Shown one piece after another: positions 14,924-22,694 of a DNA stretch of 64,000 bases (position 1 is the stretch's first letter; each line of letters begins with the position of its first letter). Location: contig NZ_CP108427.1 of the NCBI RefSeq assembly GCF_035982055.1, forward strand, positions 5,021,001 through 5,085,000. Direction: 5' to 3'. Source of the stretch: Streptomyces sp. NBC_01288. Lineage in GTDB: Bacteria; Actinomycetota; Actinomycetes; Streptomycetales; Streptomycetaceae. A model generated the notes under the pieces. The model was given only the letters and a program-made list of their open reading frames with translations, ran no database searches and was not told where the DNA came from. The translations under genes were made by a program, and so were the position numbers.

Positions 14924-16522
14924 ATGCCCGAACACACCTCCCCCCACCCCACCCTCAGCCGCCGCGGCCTGCTCGGCGCGACCGCCCTCGGCGCGGTCGC
15001 CCTGGCCACCGGACAGACCCGGGCCGCGGCCTCGACCCGCGCCGCGGTCACGGAACTCCGCGAACGGGCCGTCGTCGTCGGCACCGGTTTCGGCGGCGGG
15101 GTCACCGCGTTACGACTGGCCCAAGCCGGCGTCTCCACCCTGGTGCTGGAGCGCGGAAAGCGCTGGCCGACCGGCCCGGACGCGACCACGTTCTGCCGCT
15201 TCGCCAACATGGACAACCGCTCCGCCTGGCTCACGGACCACGCCGTCGTCGGCGGCGGCACCCAGACCTGGACCCCCTACACGGGCGTCCTCGAAGCCGT
15301 CGTAGGAAACGGCATGACCGCCATGTGCGGAGCAGCCGTCGGCGGCGGATCGATCATGTACCACGGCATGACCCTCCAACCCACGAAGGCCGACTTCGCG
15401 ACCTCCATCCCCCAGGCGGCCGGCCTCTACGACGACCTCGACCTCTGGGCCTACCCGACCGTCTCCCGGATGCTGGGCATCTCCACCATCCCCTACGACG
15501 TGCTCGCCTCCGACCCGTACAAGTCGTCGCGCCTCTTCCAGGACATCGCGCCGAAGGCGGGCCTGACCCCGTTCAAGGTGCCGCTGCCCATCGACTGGGC
15601 CTATGTCCGGGGCGAGTTGGAGGGCCTGTACGACCCGACGTACACCACCAGCGACATCGCCTTCGGCGTCAACAACGGCGGCAAGCACTCCATCGACGTC
15701 ACCTACCTCGCGCAGGCGGAGTCGACCGGACTCGTGCAGGTGGCCCCCCTCCACATCGTGCGCGACCTCGCGATGGACGCGAACAAGAAGTGGGTGCTGT
15801 CCGTCGACCGCATCGACACCGCGGGCACCGTCCAGGAGCAGATCCGGATCACCGCGGACGCCGTCTTCCTCAACGCGGGCTCGCCCGGCACCACCCGCCT
15901 CCTGGTCAAGTCCCGTGCCAAGAACCTGATTCCGGACCTGCCCGACGCGATCGGCACCGGGTGGGGCAACAACGGCGACCGCATCTGGGCCTGGATCAAC
16001 CCGACCGGCGACGCGGGCACCCAGCAGGGCGGCCCGGCCTGCGTCGGCGGCCGCGACCCGGGCAGCACGATCCCGCTGACGGTCGTGCACGCCGGTTCAC
16101 CCGTACAGCAGACGGGAGTTACCGCCCTCACCGTGGTCGGCTTCGGCATCGTCGACGGCGCGGGCACCTGGGCCTACGACGCCACCACCGACGACGCCGT
16201 CCTCACCTGGCCGACCGACGCCGACGCCGCGTTGCAAACGCTGATCGCCGGCAAGATGCGGGACATCGCCACCGCGGGCGGCGGCCTCATGATCGACACC
16301 AACGCCCAAGCCCCGTCCACCTGGCACTCGTTGGGCGGCGTCCCGATGGGCGACGCCGTCGACCTCTACGGCCGCGTCCTCGGCCACAAGGGTCTCTACG
16401 TCCTCGACGGCGCCCGCATCCCGGGCTCCACCGGCGCCTGCAACCCGTCCATGACGATCGCGGCGCTCGCGGAACACAGCATGCGGACGATCGTGCGGCA
16501 GGACCTCGGGCGGGTGTTCTGA
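14924..16522 (+). CDS. Cholesterol-oxidase-like GMC oxidoreductase, Tat-exported
   Basis: 532-aa FAD enzyme. The N-terminus has a twin-arginine signal (LSRRGLLGATALGAVAL, Arg13-Arg14), so it is exported folded with FAD. The dinucleotide motif VVVGTGFGGG lies at 50-59 and ERGKRWPTGPDATTFC follows, matching the class I (non-covalent FAD) cholesterol oxidases in order. Active-site equivalents are visible: His468 in TWHSLGGVPMG and Asn507 in CNPSMTIAALAEHS, corresponding to His447/Asn485 of the Streptomyces enzyme. Length fits the family. It likely oxidises 3-hydroxysteroids or a similar secondary alcohol to the ketone with release of H2O2. It converges on the P450 operon with only six bases between stops. 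Confidence 0.88.
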   Translation: MPEHTSPHPTLSRRGLLGATALGAVALATGQTRAAASTRAAVTELRERAVVVGTGFGGGVTALRLAQAGVSTLVLERGKRWPTGPDATTFCRFANMDNRSAWLTDHAVVGGGTQTWTPYTGVLEAVVGNGMTAMCGAAVGGGSIMYHGMTLQPTKADFATSIPQAAGLYDDLDLWAYPTVSRMLGISTIPYDVLASDPYKSSRLFQDIAPKAGLTPFKVPLPIDWAYVRGELEGLYDPTYTTSDIAFGVNNGGKHSIDVTYLAQAESTGLVQVAPLHIVRDLAMDANKKWVLSVDRIDTAGTVQEQIRITADAVFLNAGSPGTTRLLVKSRAKNLIPDLPDAIGTGWGNNGDRIWAWINPTGDAGTQQGGPACVGGRDPGSTIPLTVVHAGSPVQQTGVTALTVVGFGIVDGAGTWAYDATTDDAVLTWPTDADAALQTLIAGKMRDIATAGGGLMIDTNAQAPSTWHSLGGVPMGDAVDLYGRVLGHKGLYVLDGARIPGSTGACNPSMTIAALAEHSMRTIVRQDLGRVF

Positions 16523-16528
16523 CCTGAA

Positions 16529-17734
16529 CTAGGCCCAGGTCACCGGAAGTTCCCGCAGCCCGTACACGATGTTGTCCTGGTTGTAGGTGAGTTGGTCCGC
16601 CGGGACGGCGAGGCGCAGGGCGGGCAGGCGGCGCAGCAGGGTCGTGAGGACGATCTGGAGTTCCACGCGGGCCAGGGTCTGGCCCAGGCACTGGTGGATG
16701 CCGTAGCCGAAGGCGACATGGCGGCGGGCATCGCGGGTGGGGTCGAAGTCGGCGCCGGACGCGAAGAGTCGCTCGTCGCGGTTGGCGGTGGACAGCATGC
16801 AGATCACGCCCTCGCCCGCCGGGATCGTCACCTCGCCCACCCGCACGGTCTCGGTCGCCGCCCGGCCGAGACCGAGGTGGATGATCGTGAGGTGCCGCAG
16901 GAGTTCTTCTACGGCGCCGCGTACCAACTCCGGGTTCTCGCGCAGGAGTTCCGCCTGGCCGGGGCGGCGCAGCAGGGCGAGCACGCTGACGGCCGTCATG
17001 TTGGCGGTGGACTCGTGCCCGGTGACCAGGAGCAGGAAGCCGAGCGAGGCGGTCTCCTGGTCGGTCAGGTCCTCGCGGGCGGCGAGCCGGCTGAGGATGT
17101 CGTCACCGGGCTCGCGGCGCTTGCGCTCCGCCAACTCCGCCAGATAGCCCATGAGTTGGGCGTGCGCCAGCTCCGCCTCCGGCCGGGTGGTGCGGTTGTC
17201 GAGGAGAGTGCGGCTGAGCGACTGGAACAGGTCGTGGTCCTCGTACGGCACCCCGAGCATCAGACAGATGACCAGCGACGGGACCGGCAGCGCGAGGTCC
17301 GCCACCAGGTCGGCCGCGGTGCGGCCCTCGGTCATGCGGTCCACGGCCCGGTCGACGATGTCCTGGATGCCGGGGCGCAGTTCCTCGATCCGCTTGACCA
17401 GGAAGTCCTTGGTGACCATCCGGCGCAGCCGGGCGTGCTCGGGGTCGTCCATGCGGATGAAACTCGGCTTGGCGGTGGCCAGTTCACGCTGCCCGGCGGA
17501 CAGGAAGGGGAACCCTGGCGTGCGCGCGTCCGCGCTGAAGCGGGCGTCGGCCAGCACGGCCCGCACCTCGTCGTACCCGGTGACCAGCCAGCACGCGGTG
17601 CCGTCCGGCAGCACGGCACGGGTGACGGCGGCCTCCCGGGCGGCGGCGGTGTAGGCGGGCGGCGGGGAGAAGGGGCAACCGCCGTAGGGAGCCGGGAGGT
17701 TGAGGGCGGGGACGGTGAGGGTGGTGGCGGTCAT
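16529..17734 (-). CDS. Cytochrome P450 (CYP105-like)
   Basis: 401-aa soluble bacterial P450. The heme loop is FGYGIHQCLGQTLARVEL with the axial Cys349, the oxygen-activation helix reads LLLVTGHESTANM, and RRMVTKDFLVKRIEELRPGI and the late PVTW end are typical of the CYP105-type group. Its ATG overlaps the stop of the preceding CMD-ferredoxin gene by four bases, so it is made together with its own probable electron donor. It is the last gene of a leftward operon that begins with ketosynthase genes, so the likely substrate is the acyl chain (free or on the carrier protein) made by that operon. Regiochemistry cannot be read from sequence. Confidence 0.92.
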   Translation of the reverse strand: MTATTLTVPALNLPAPYGGCPFSPPPAYTAAAREAAVTRAVLPDGTACWLVTGYDEVRAVLADARFSADARTPGFPFLSAGQRELATAKPSFIRMDDPEHARLRRMVTKDFLVKRIEELRPGIQDIVDRAVDRMTEGRTAADLVADLALPVPSLVICLMLGVPYEDHDLFQSLSRTLLDNRTTRPEAELAHAQLMGYLAELAERKRREPGDDILSRLAAREDLTDQETASLGFLLLVTGHESTANMTAVSVLALLRRPGQAELLRENPELVRGAVEELLRHLTIIHLGLGRAATETVRVGEVTIPAGEGVICMLSTANRDERLFASGADFDPTRDARRHVAFGYGIHQCLGQTLARVELQIVLTTLLRRLPALRLAVPADQLTYNQDNIVYGLRELPVTWA

Positions 17735-18492
17735 GGGTGGGCTGTCTCCTCGTGGTCGACGAGCGTGATGGCCCCGCTGGGGCACAGGTCGGCGGCGAAG
17801 CGCACCTCGTCGGCGTACCGCGCGTCCGGCTCCGGGACGAGCAGCGCGACCCGGCCGTCCGTCTCGTCCTGCTCGAACACCTCGGGCGCGACGCCGACGC
17901 ACTGACCCGCGCTGCAACAGCGGTCCCGTTCCAGGAGCACGGTGAGCGAGGGCTGCCGGTCGGAGGGGGTGCGCAGGGTGTTGAGCGTGGTGCACATGGT
18001 GGCGGTCTGACCGGCCAGCACCAGGAGTTCGACGAGTTGCTCGGGGGTGAGGGTGCGGGCCAGGCGGTCCCAAAGTCCCTCGGGGATCGCGGAGTTGACG
18101 GCCAGCAGATCCGCCGCCTCCAGAAGGGCCCGGTCCTCCGGCTGCCAGGGGTGGACGGCCAGGTCGGCCGCCGTCGCGTCGATCTCCACGTCCGTCAGAC
18201 CCGCGTCGGCGGCCGGGGTGCGGTGCCGACCGTGGACGTAGGGCGCGTCGAGGCGGTGGGCCACCCGCAGCACGATCACCTCGCGTCTGCGGTGGCCGAG
18301 CGTGCCCTCGTGGGTGAGGACCCGGGCGAGGGAGAGCCAGGCGTGGGCCAGCACGGGGTGGTGGGCGAGGGTGCCGAACAGGTTCTCCCGGCCGGGGCCG
18401 TCCTGCCGGGAGTCGGCGAGCAACGAGCGCAGTACCGGGGGCCATTGGGCGGGCGGGAGGGGTGGAATGCGGGGGGTGTGGGTCGGGGTCAT
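17731..18492 (-). CDS. Fusion of carboxymuconolactone-decarboxylase-like domain and 3Fe-4S ferredoxin
   Basis: 253 aa with two parts. Residues about 12-170 follow the CMD/AhpD-like pattern (NLFGTLAHHPVLAHAWLSLA, REVIVLRVAHRL, ADAGLTDVEIDATA), but the AhpD redox Cys pair is missing, so a peroxidase role is unlikely. Residues about 183-248 are a P450-type small ferredoxin: ERDRCCSAGQCVGVAPEVFE, EVRFAADLCPSGAI, with the C-x5-C...CP cluster ligands. The P450 start overlaps its stop, a strong hint that this ferredoxin feeds the P450. The ATG at 18492 matches the domain start. Fusion of these two domains is unusual to my knowledge; a sequencing frameshift joining two genes is unlikely because the linker is in frame and clean. 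Confidence 0.85.
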   Translation of the reverse strand: MTPTHTPRIPPLPPAQWPPVLRSLLADSRQDGPGRENLFGTLAHHPVLAHAWLSLARVLTHEGTLGHRRREVIVLRVAHRLDAPYVHGRHRTPAADAGLTDVEIDATAADLAVHPWQPEDRALLEAADLLAVNSAIPEGLWDRLARTLTPEQLVELLVLAGQTATMCTTLNTLRTPSDRQPSLTVLLERDRCCSAGQCVGVAPEVFEQDETDGRVALLVPEPDARYADEVRFAADLCPSGAITLVDHEETAHP

Positions 18493-18553
18493 GGTGCCTT
18501 CACGTTCGTACGGTGTCGGAGGCTGGGGAGTTGTCGTGGTGGGCCGGCGGCGT

Positions 18554-19549
18554 TCACCAGCGGCACACGACCACCCCCGCACTCGCCCCGCTCGCGAAGC
18601 CGAACATGCCCACCAGGTCGCCGCGTTGGAGGCGGCCGCTGTCGAGGGCGGCGGCGAGCTGGAGGGGGATGGTGTTGGTCGCCACGTTGCCGTGGGTGGG
18701 GAAGGTGGCCAGGATGCGGCCCGGGTCCACGCCCACCCAGTCGCAGACGACCTTGGTGAACGGCACCGACGGCTGGTGCACACAGACCAGGTCGAGGTCG
18801 TCACCCTGGACGCCCAACTCCCGTAGCGCGCCCCGGACTTTGCCGGGCAGACCCTCGAACGACCCCACCAACTGGGCGGAGTCGATGCGGAGATGGCCGA
18901 GTGTGCGGTGCTGCGCGTACGGGTTGGGCAGGGTCGCCGCGCGCCAGCCCCAGGAGTTGGCGAAGAACCGGGAGCCGAGGATGCCGGGCCGGTCGCCCGC
19001 CTCCACCAGCAGGGCCGAGCCCATGTCGCCGGTGCTGAGACTGGGCAGCGCGGTCAACAGGTCGGCCGGGTCGTCCAGTTGCCAGCGGCTCTCCCGGGTG
19101 CTGACCTCGGCGGTGGTCACCAGCACCCGCCGGTACTGCCCGCTCCGGATGAACGCGTCGGCGACCTCAAGGGCGTTGAGGACTCCGTTGCAGGCGTTCT
19201 TCAGATCGAACACCGGGCAGCCCAGGCCGAGTTTGTCGGCGACGACATGGGCGGTGGCCGGCTCCTCCATGTCGGCGAGGATGCCGGCGTAGAGAAGCAG
19301 GTCCACGTCGCCCGGGTCGGTGCCGGTGTCCTCGAACAGACGCCGGGCCGCGTGCGCGGCCAGGTCGGAGGGCTGCTCCAGGTCGTCGGCCACGGTGCGC
19401 TCCGTCAGCCCGTACATCCGCTGGAGCACCCCGCGCGACAACGGCACGGCGGGGCTGCCCGCCCGGAAGCGGTCCTCCACCGCGGCCACGCTCTGGCGTC
19501 CCTCGGGGATGTGGACGGTGGCGTGAACGATGGTGCTGTGAACGGTCAT
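18554..19549 (-). CDS. KASIII-like condensing enzyme (second, OleA/CerJ-like group)
   Basis: 331-aa thiolase-fold enzyme. The triad is readable as Cys120 (FDLKNACNGVLNALEVAD), His258 (LVCVHQPS) and Asn288 (PTHGNVATNTIPL), the FabH arrangement. It is clearly different from the other KASIII in this operon: the N-terminus, the early insertion GVLQRMYGLTERTVADD and the Cys region resemble secondary-metabolism KASIII-like enzymes that join or transfer acyl chains (OleA, CerJ types) more than housekeeping FabH. It could catalyse a Claisen condensation or an acyl transfer onto the operon's product. Placed between the KASII and the CMD-ferredoxin genes in one operon. Confidence 0.87.
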   Translation of the reverse strand: MTVHSTIVHATVHIPEGRQSVAAVEDRFRAGSPAVPLSRGVLQRMYGLTERTVADDLEQPSDLAAHAARRLFEDTGTDPGDVDLLLYAGILADMEEPATAHVVADKLGLGCPVFDLKNACNGVLNALEVADAFIRSGQYRRVLVTTAEVSTRESRWQLDDPADLLTALPSLSTGDMGSALLVEAGDRPGILGSRFFANSWGWRAATLPNPYAQHRTLGHLRIDSAQLVGSFEGLPGKVRGALRELGVQGDDLDLVCVHQPSVPFTKVVCDWVGVDPGRILATFPTHGNVATNTIPLQLAAALDSGRLQRGDLVGMFGFASGASAGVVVCRW

Positions 19550-19595
19550 TGAGCCCTCTTCAAGTCAATCCGGGTCAGCCCTCGGTCAGTTGTCG

Positions 19596-20831
19596 TCAGT
19601 CCTCGGCGGTGAGGAGCAGCACCACGTTGTGCCCGCCGAACCCGAAGGAGTGGCTGACGGCGGCCCGGACGCGCTGGTCGCGGGGTGCGCCCGTGACGCA
19701 GTCCAGGTCGAAGGGGAGGTTGTCCGGGGTGAGGTTGGCGATCGGCGGGACGGTGGAGCGGTGGATGGTCAGGGCGGTGAGCGCCGCCTCGATCGCACCG
19801 GCCGCGCCGAGACTGTGGCCCAGAACTCCCTTGGCGCCGGTGACACTCGGCCGGTGCGGCAACACCCGCGCGATCAACTCCGCCTCGGTCAGGTCGTTCA
19901 GCGGGGTCGAGGTCCCGTGCGCGTTGACGTGATCGACGTCCACGGCCCCGAGTCCAGCCTCCGCGAGCGCCGACCGCAGCGCGGCCTCGGCGTGAACTCC
20001 CCCCGGGGCGGGGGCGGTCGGGTGATGCGCGTCGGAGGTCTGACCGGCCCCCGCGAGCCGGGCGTACCGCCGCCGGCCACGGGCGCGGGCGTCCGCCTCC
20101 CGTTCCAGGACGAGGATCGCGGCGCCCTCGGAGATCACGAACCCGTCCCGGTCCGCCGCGAACGGCCGTGAGGCCAGGCCGGGTTCGTCGACCCGGGACG
20201 ACAGCGCGCCCATCCGCTGGAAACCGGAGGTGATCACCGGGGTGACGGCCGCCTCCGCGCCGCCCGCCACCGCGATGTCGCACAGCCCGGCGAGCAGCAG
20301 CCCCCGCGCGACGGCCAAGGCGCTGGCCCCGGAGGCGCACGCGGTCTCGGTCGCCAGGGACGGACCATGGGCGCCGAGGTCCAACGACACTTCCCCGGCG
20401 GCCATGTTGGAGATCAGCATGGGCACGAGCGCGGGCGACACCAGCTCGGGACCGCCCTGGTGATGGCGGATCGTCTGGTCCTCCAGATGCGCGGCCCCGG
20501 CCAGCCCCGAACCGATCACCACGGCGACCCGGGCCCCGTCCCACCCGGCCGGGTCGAGCCCGGCGTCGGCGACGGCCTCGCGTGCGGCGAGCACGGCGAG
20601 CTGGCTGAACCGGCCCATGCGCCATGCCTTGCCGCCGCCGATCCGTGCCTGCTCCGGGGTCATCAGCGGGATACGGCAGGACAAGTCCACGGCGCAACCC
20701 TTGAGTTCGGGGTCCGTGGTACCGGCGGACCGCCCGCTCAGGACCCCCTTCCAGGTCTCCTCGCGGCCGACCCCGGCCGGGGTGATGAGCCCCAGACCGG
20801 TGACGGACACGGGCGCGGACGCAGCCTTCAT
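19596..20831 (-). CDS. 3-oxoacyl-ACP synthase II (FabF-like)
   Basis: 411-aa elongating ketosynthase. The N-terminus SVTGLGLITPAGVGREETWK is standard, and the Cys-His-His triad is intact: Cys165 in TETACASGAS, His305 in NAHGTST, His339 in KGVLGHSLGAAG. It ends with SHSFGFGGHNVVLL. Its ATG overlaps the ACP stop by four bases, so it is translated with its own carrier protein. No chain-length-factor partner is present, which argues against an aromatic type II polyketide system and for a FabF acting on a dedicated acyl chain. Confidence 0.92.
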   Translation of the reverse strand: MKAASAPVSVTGLGLITPAGVGREETWKGVLSGRSAGTTDPELKGCAVDLSCRIPLMTPEQARIGGGKAWRMGRFSQLAVLAAREAVADAGLDPAGWDGARVAVVIGSGLAGAAHLEDQTIRHHQGGPELVSPALVPMLISNMAAGEVSLDLGAHGPSLATETACASGASALAVARGLLLAGLCDIAVAGGAEAAVTPVITSGFQRMGALSSRVDEPGLASRPFAADRDGFVISEGAAILVLEREADARARGRRRYARLAGAGQTSDAHHPTAPAPGGVHAEAALRSALAEAGLGAVDVDHVNAHGTSTPLNDLTEAELIARVLPHRPSVTGAKGVLGHSLGAAGAIEAALTALTIHRSTVPPIANLTPDNLPFDLDCVTGAPRDQRVRAAVSHSFGFGGHNVVLLLTAED

Positions 20832-21064
20832 CGCTCCCGCTTGGCGTTCAGCGCGGCGACGAGCTCGCCCACGGTGCTGTGCTTGGCGGCCTCTTCCTCC
20901 GCAACCGGAACCCCGAGCTGCTCCTGGAGCGCCAGGGCGAGTTCGGCCAGCGCGAGCGAGTCGAGATCGAGGCTCTCCAGAGTGGCCTCCGGCCGGATGC
21001 TCTCGGCACTGACCTCGAACTTCTCGGTGAGTACGGCGGTCACGGCGGTCTGGGCGGGGGACAT
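20828..21064 (-). CDS. Acyl carrier protein
   Basis: 78-aa carrier protein. The phosphopantetheine attachment site is Ser36 in ESLDLDSLALAELALAL, preceded by the expected acidic/hydrophobic helix and followed by GVPVAEEEAAKHSTVGELVAAL. Four-base overlap with the KASII gene. The Leu-Asp-Leu-Asp-Ser-Leu form matches fatty-acid or type II PKS ACPs. As a discrete gene between ketosynthases it is the scaffold for the operon's product. Confidence 0.93.
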   Translation of the reverse strand: MSPAQTAVTAVLTEKFEVSAESIRPEATLESLDLDSLALAELALALQEQLGVPVAEEEAAKHSTVGELVAALNAKRER

Positions 21065-21270
21065 GGGGGTCCTTTCGACGGGGCGAGCGGAGCTACCGGG
21101 GGTACTTCGGGGTGAGGAGAGCTGGGGAGTGAGGGGAGCTACGGGAAGGGCGGGGCTCAGGGACGAGTGGAGTTCCGGAACCGAGTCGTCCGACCTGTTT
21201 TTTGCAGGGCAGACGCCGGTGGACGAGCACGTTCGGGGACGGGCGGGGTTGGGCTCAGGCGGGTGCGGTC

Positions 21271-21325
21271 TCAGGCGAGGTCGGTCTCAAGCGGGGCGGG
21301 TTTCAGGCGAGGTCGGTCTCAAGCG
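21271..21325. repeat. Pair of 23-bp direct repeats at KASIII 3' end
   Basis: TCAGGCGAGGTCGGTCTCAA plus GCG occurs at 21271-21293 and 21303-21325. The second copy contains the KASIII stop codon. The surrounding 254-bp gap before the ACP gene is full of related GGTCTCAGGCG words and carries no gene; it may be slippage-expanded DNA or weakly structured RNA between the first and second genes of the operon. Confidence 0.7.
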
Positions 21326-22458
21326 ATCTGGGTCCGCAGGGCCGGGTCGGCGGCAGCGGGTACGGCCGGGTTGGCGGCGGATACGGCCGTGGCATCCGTG
21401 CCGGTCGCGTCGACGTGCGGCACGGTCGGCAGTTCCGGCCACACCAGGGCTGCCGAGCCCCAGGTGAGTCCCGCACCGAACGCGGTCAGCAACAGCCTCT
21501 CCCCCGCGCGGAGTTCACCCCGCGCGGCGGCGTCCGCCAGGGCCAGCGGGATGGACGCGGCGCCGGTGTTGCCGACGCGCGCGATGTTGGTGACATGCCG
21601 TTCGCCGGGGACCGGGATACGGTCGCCGACGGCGGACAGGATGCGGGCGTTCGCCTGATGGGCGCAGAACCGGTCCACATCCTCGGCCGCCCAGTCCGCG
21701 CGCTTGAGCACGGTGTGGGCGGACTGGGTCATACGGGTCACCGCATGCTGGAACACCTCACGCCCCCGCATACGGAAGTAACGGTCGTCCGGGCCGAATT
21801 CCGCGGGCCGGGAACGCTCCCGCGCACCACCACCCGGCACCTGGATCAACTCCTCGCCCGAGCCGTCGCTGCCGAGGTCCAGCGCCCGTACGGCGCCCGG
21901 CTCGTCGCGCTCACCGCGCCGTAGGACCACCGCCCCCGCGCCGTCGCCGAACACGATTCCGGCGGAACGATCCTGCGGGTCCAGCAGCGTCGAGTACACC
22001 TCGGCCGCGACCAGCAGGACCCGGTCGGCGCACCCCGAGGCCAGGGTGCCGACGGCGGCGGCGAGGCCGTAGACGAAGCCGCTGCACGCGGCGGAGACGT
22101 CCCACGCGGCGATCTCGCCGAGGCCGAGGCGAGTGGTCAGTCGGGGCGCCATGGCGGGCATCGGCCGGTCGGGGGTCGAGGTGGCGACGATCACGGCGTC
22201 GACGAGGGGGCCGCCGGCGACCGCGAGCGCGCGGCCGGCCGCCTCCAGCGCGAGGTCGCCGGTGGTCACACCCGGTGCCGCGCGGCGGCGTTCGCCGATG
22301 CCGGTGCGTCGGCGGACCCAGGCGTCGTCGACGTCCCACGCGGCGGGCAGGGCGTGGTTCGGCACCGCGTCCGGGGGGACGAAACCGGCGATGCCCTCAA
22401 GGACGGCCGTCTGCGGCGTTCTCAAGAGCGGGGCTGCGCTGGGCAGTCGGAAGGTCAC
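21319..22458 (-). CDS. 3-oxoacyl-ACP synthase III (FabH-like)
   Basis: 379-aa starter-condensing ketosynthase, the first gene of the operon. The triad is Cys125 (AWDVSAACSGFVYGLAAAVG), His267 (DRFCAHQANARIL) and Asn297 (IARVGNTGAASIPLAL), with GIVFGDGAGAVVL as in FabH. The body ends near residue 340; the last 40 residues are an Ala/Pro/Asp/Thr-rich tail (PTVPHVDATGTDATAVSAAN) unusual for FabH and encoded next to the 23-bp repeats. It probably loads an acyl-CoA starter and makes the first 3-oxoacyl-ACP. Promoter must lie in the 236-bp gap upstream. Confidence 0.9.
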   Translation of the reverse strand: MTFRLPSAAPLLRTPQTAVLEGIAGFVPPDAVPNHALPAAWDVDDAWVRRRTGIGERRRAAPGVTTGDLALEAAGRALAVAGGPLVDAVIVATSTPDRPMPAMAPRLTTRLGLGEIAAWDVSAACSGFVYGLAAAVGTLASGCADRVLLVAAEVYSTLLDPQDRSAGIVFGDGAGAVVLRRGERDEPGAVRALDLGSDGSGEELIQVPGGGARERSRPAEFGPDDRYFRMRGREVFQHAVTRMTQSAHTVLKRADWAAEDVDRFCAHQANARILSAVGDRIPVPGERHVTNIARVGNTGAASIPLALADAAARGELRAGERLLLTAFGAGLTWGSAALVWPELPTVPHVDATGTDATAVSAANPAVPAAADPALRTQIA

Positions 22459-22478
22459 ACACGCCTCGATGGGGAAGT

Positions 22479-22520
22479 GATCTTGGACGAGCGTGCACGA
22501 CTGTAGATCGGATCAAGATC
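22479..22520. promoter_or_regulatory. Weak dyad upstream of ketosynthase operon
   Basis: GATCTTG (22479-22485) and CAAGATC (22514-22520) form a 7-bp dyad with a long spacer containing GTGCAC, 21-62 bp before the first start codon of the KASIII-ACP-KASII-P450 operon. The rest of the 22459-22694 gap shows no gene. The control of this operon is otherwise unknown. Confidence 0.35.
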
Positions 22521-22694
22521 GGGGCGGGGGCGTGACGCGATCCGAACACGTGAACAGTTTCGGCCCGTTTTCCGCAAAAGCGCAGCTCAGCGAGCGAAGT
22601 GAGGAAACGTTACGTCTGTTATGTAGCTCGCAGATCACCCGAAAGAGGGCGGTTGGAGGCCGCCGTTCGACGCACAACCGCCCCCGGGGTCCTG

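Noticed and set aside
16529..22458. Aromatic type II polyketide synthase cluster
   Set aside because: There is no chain-length factor, ketoreductase or cyclase beside the ketosynthases.
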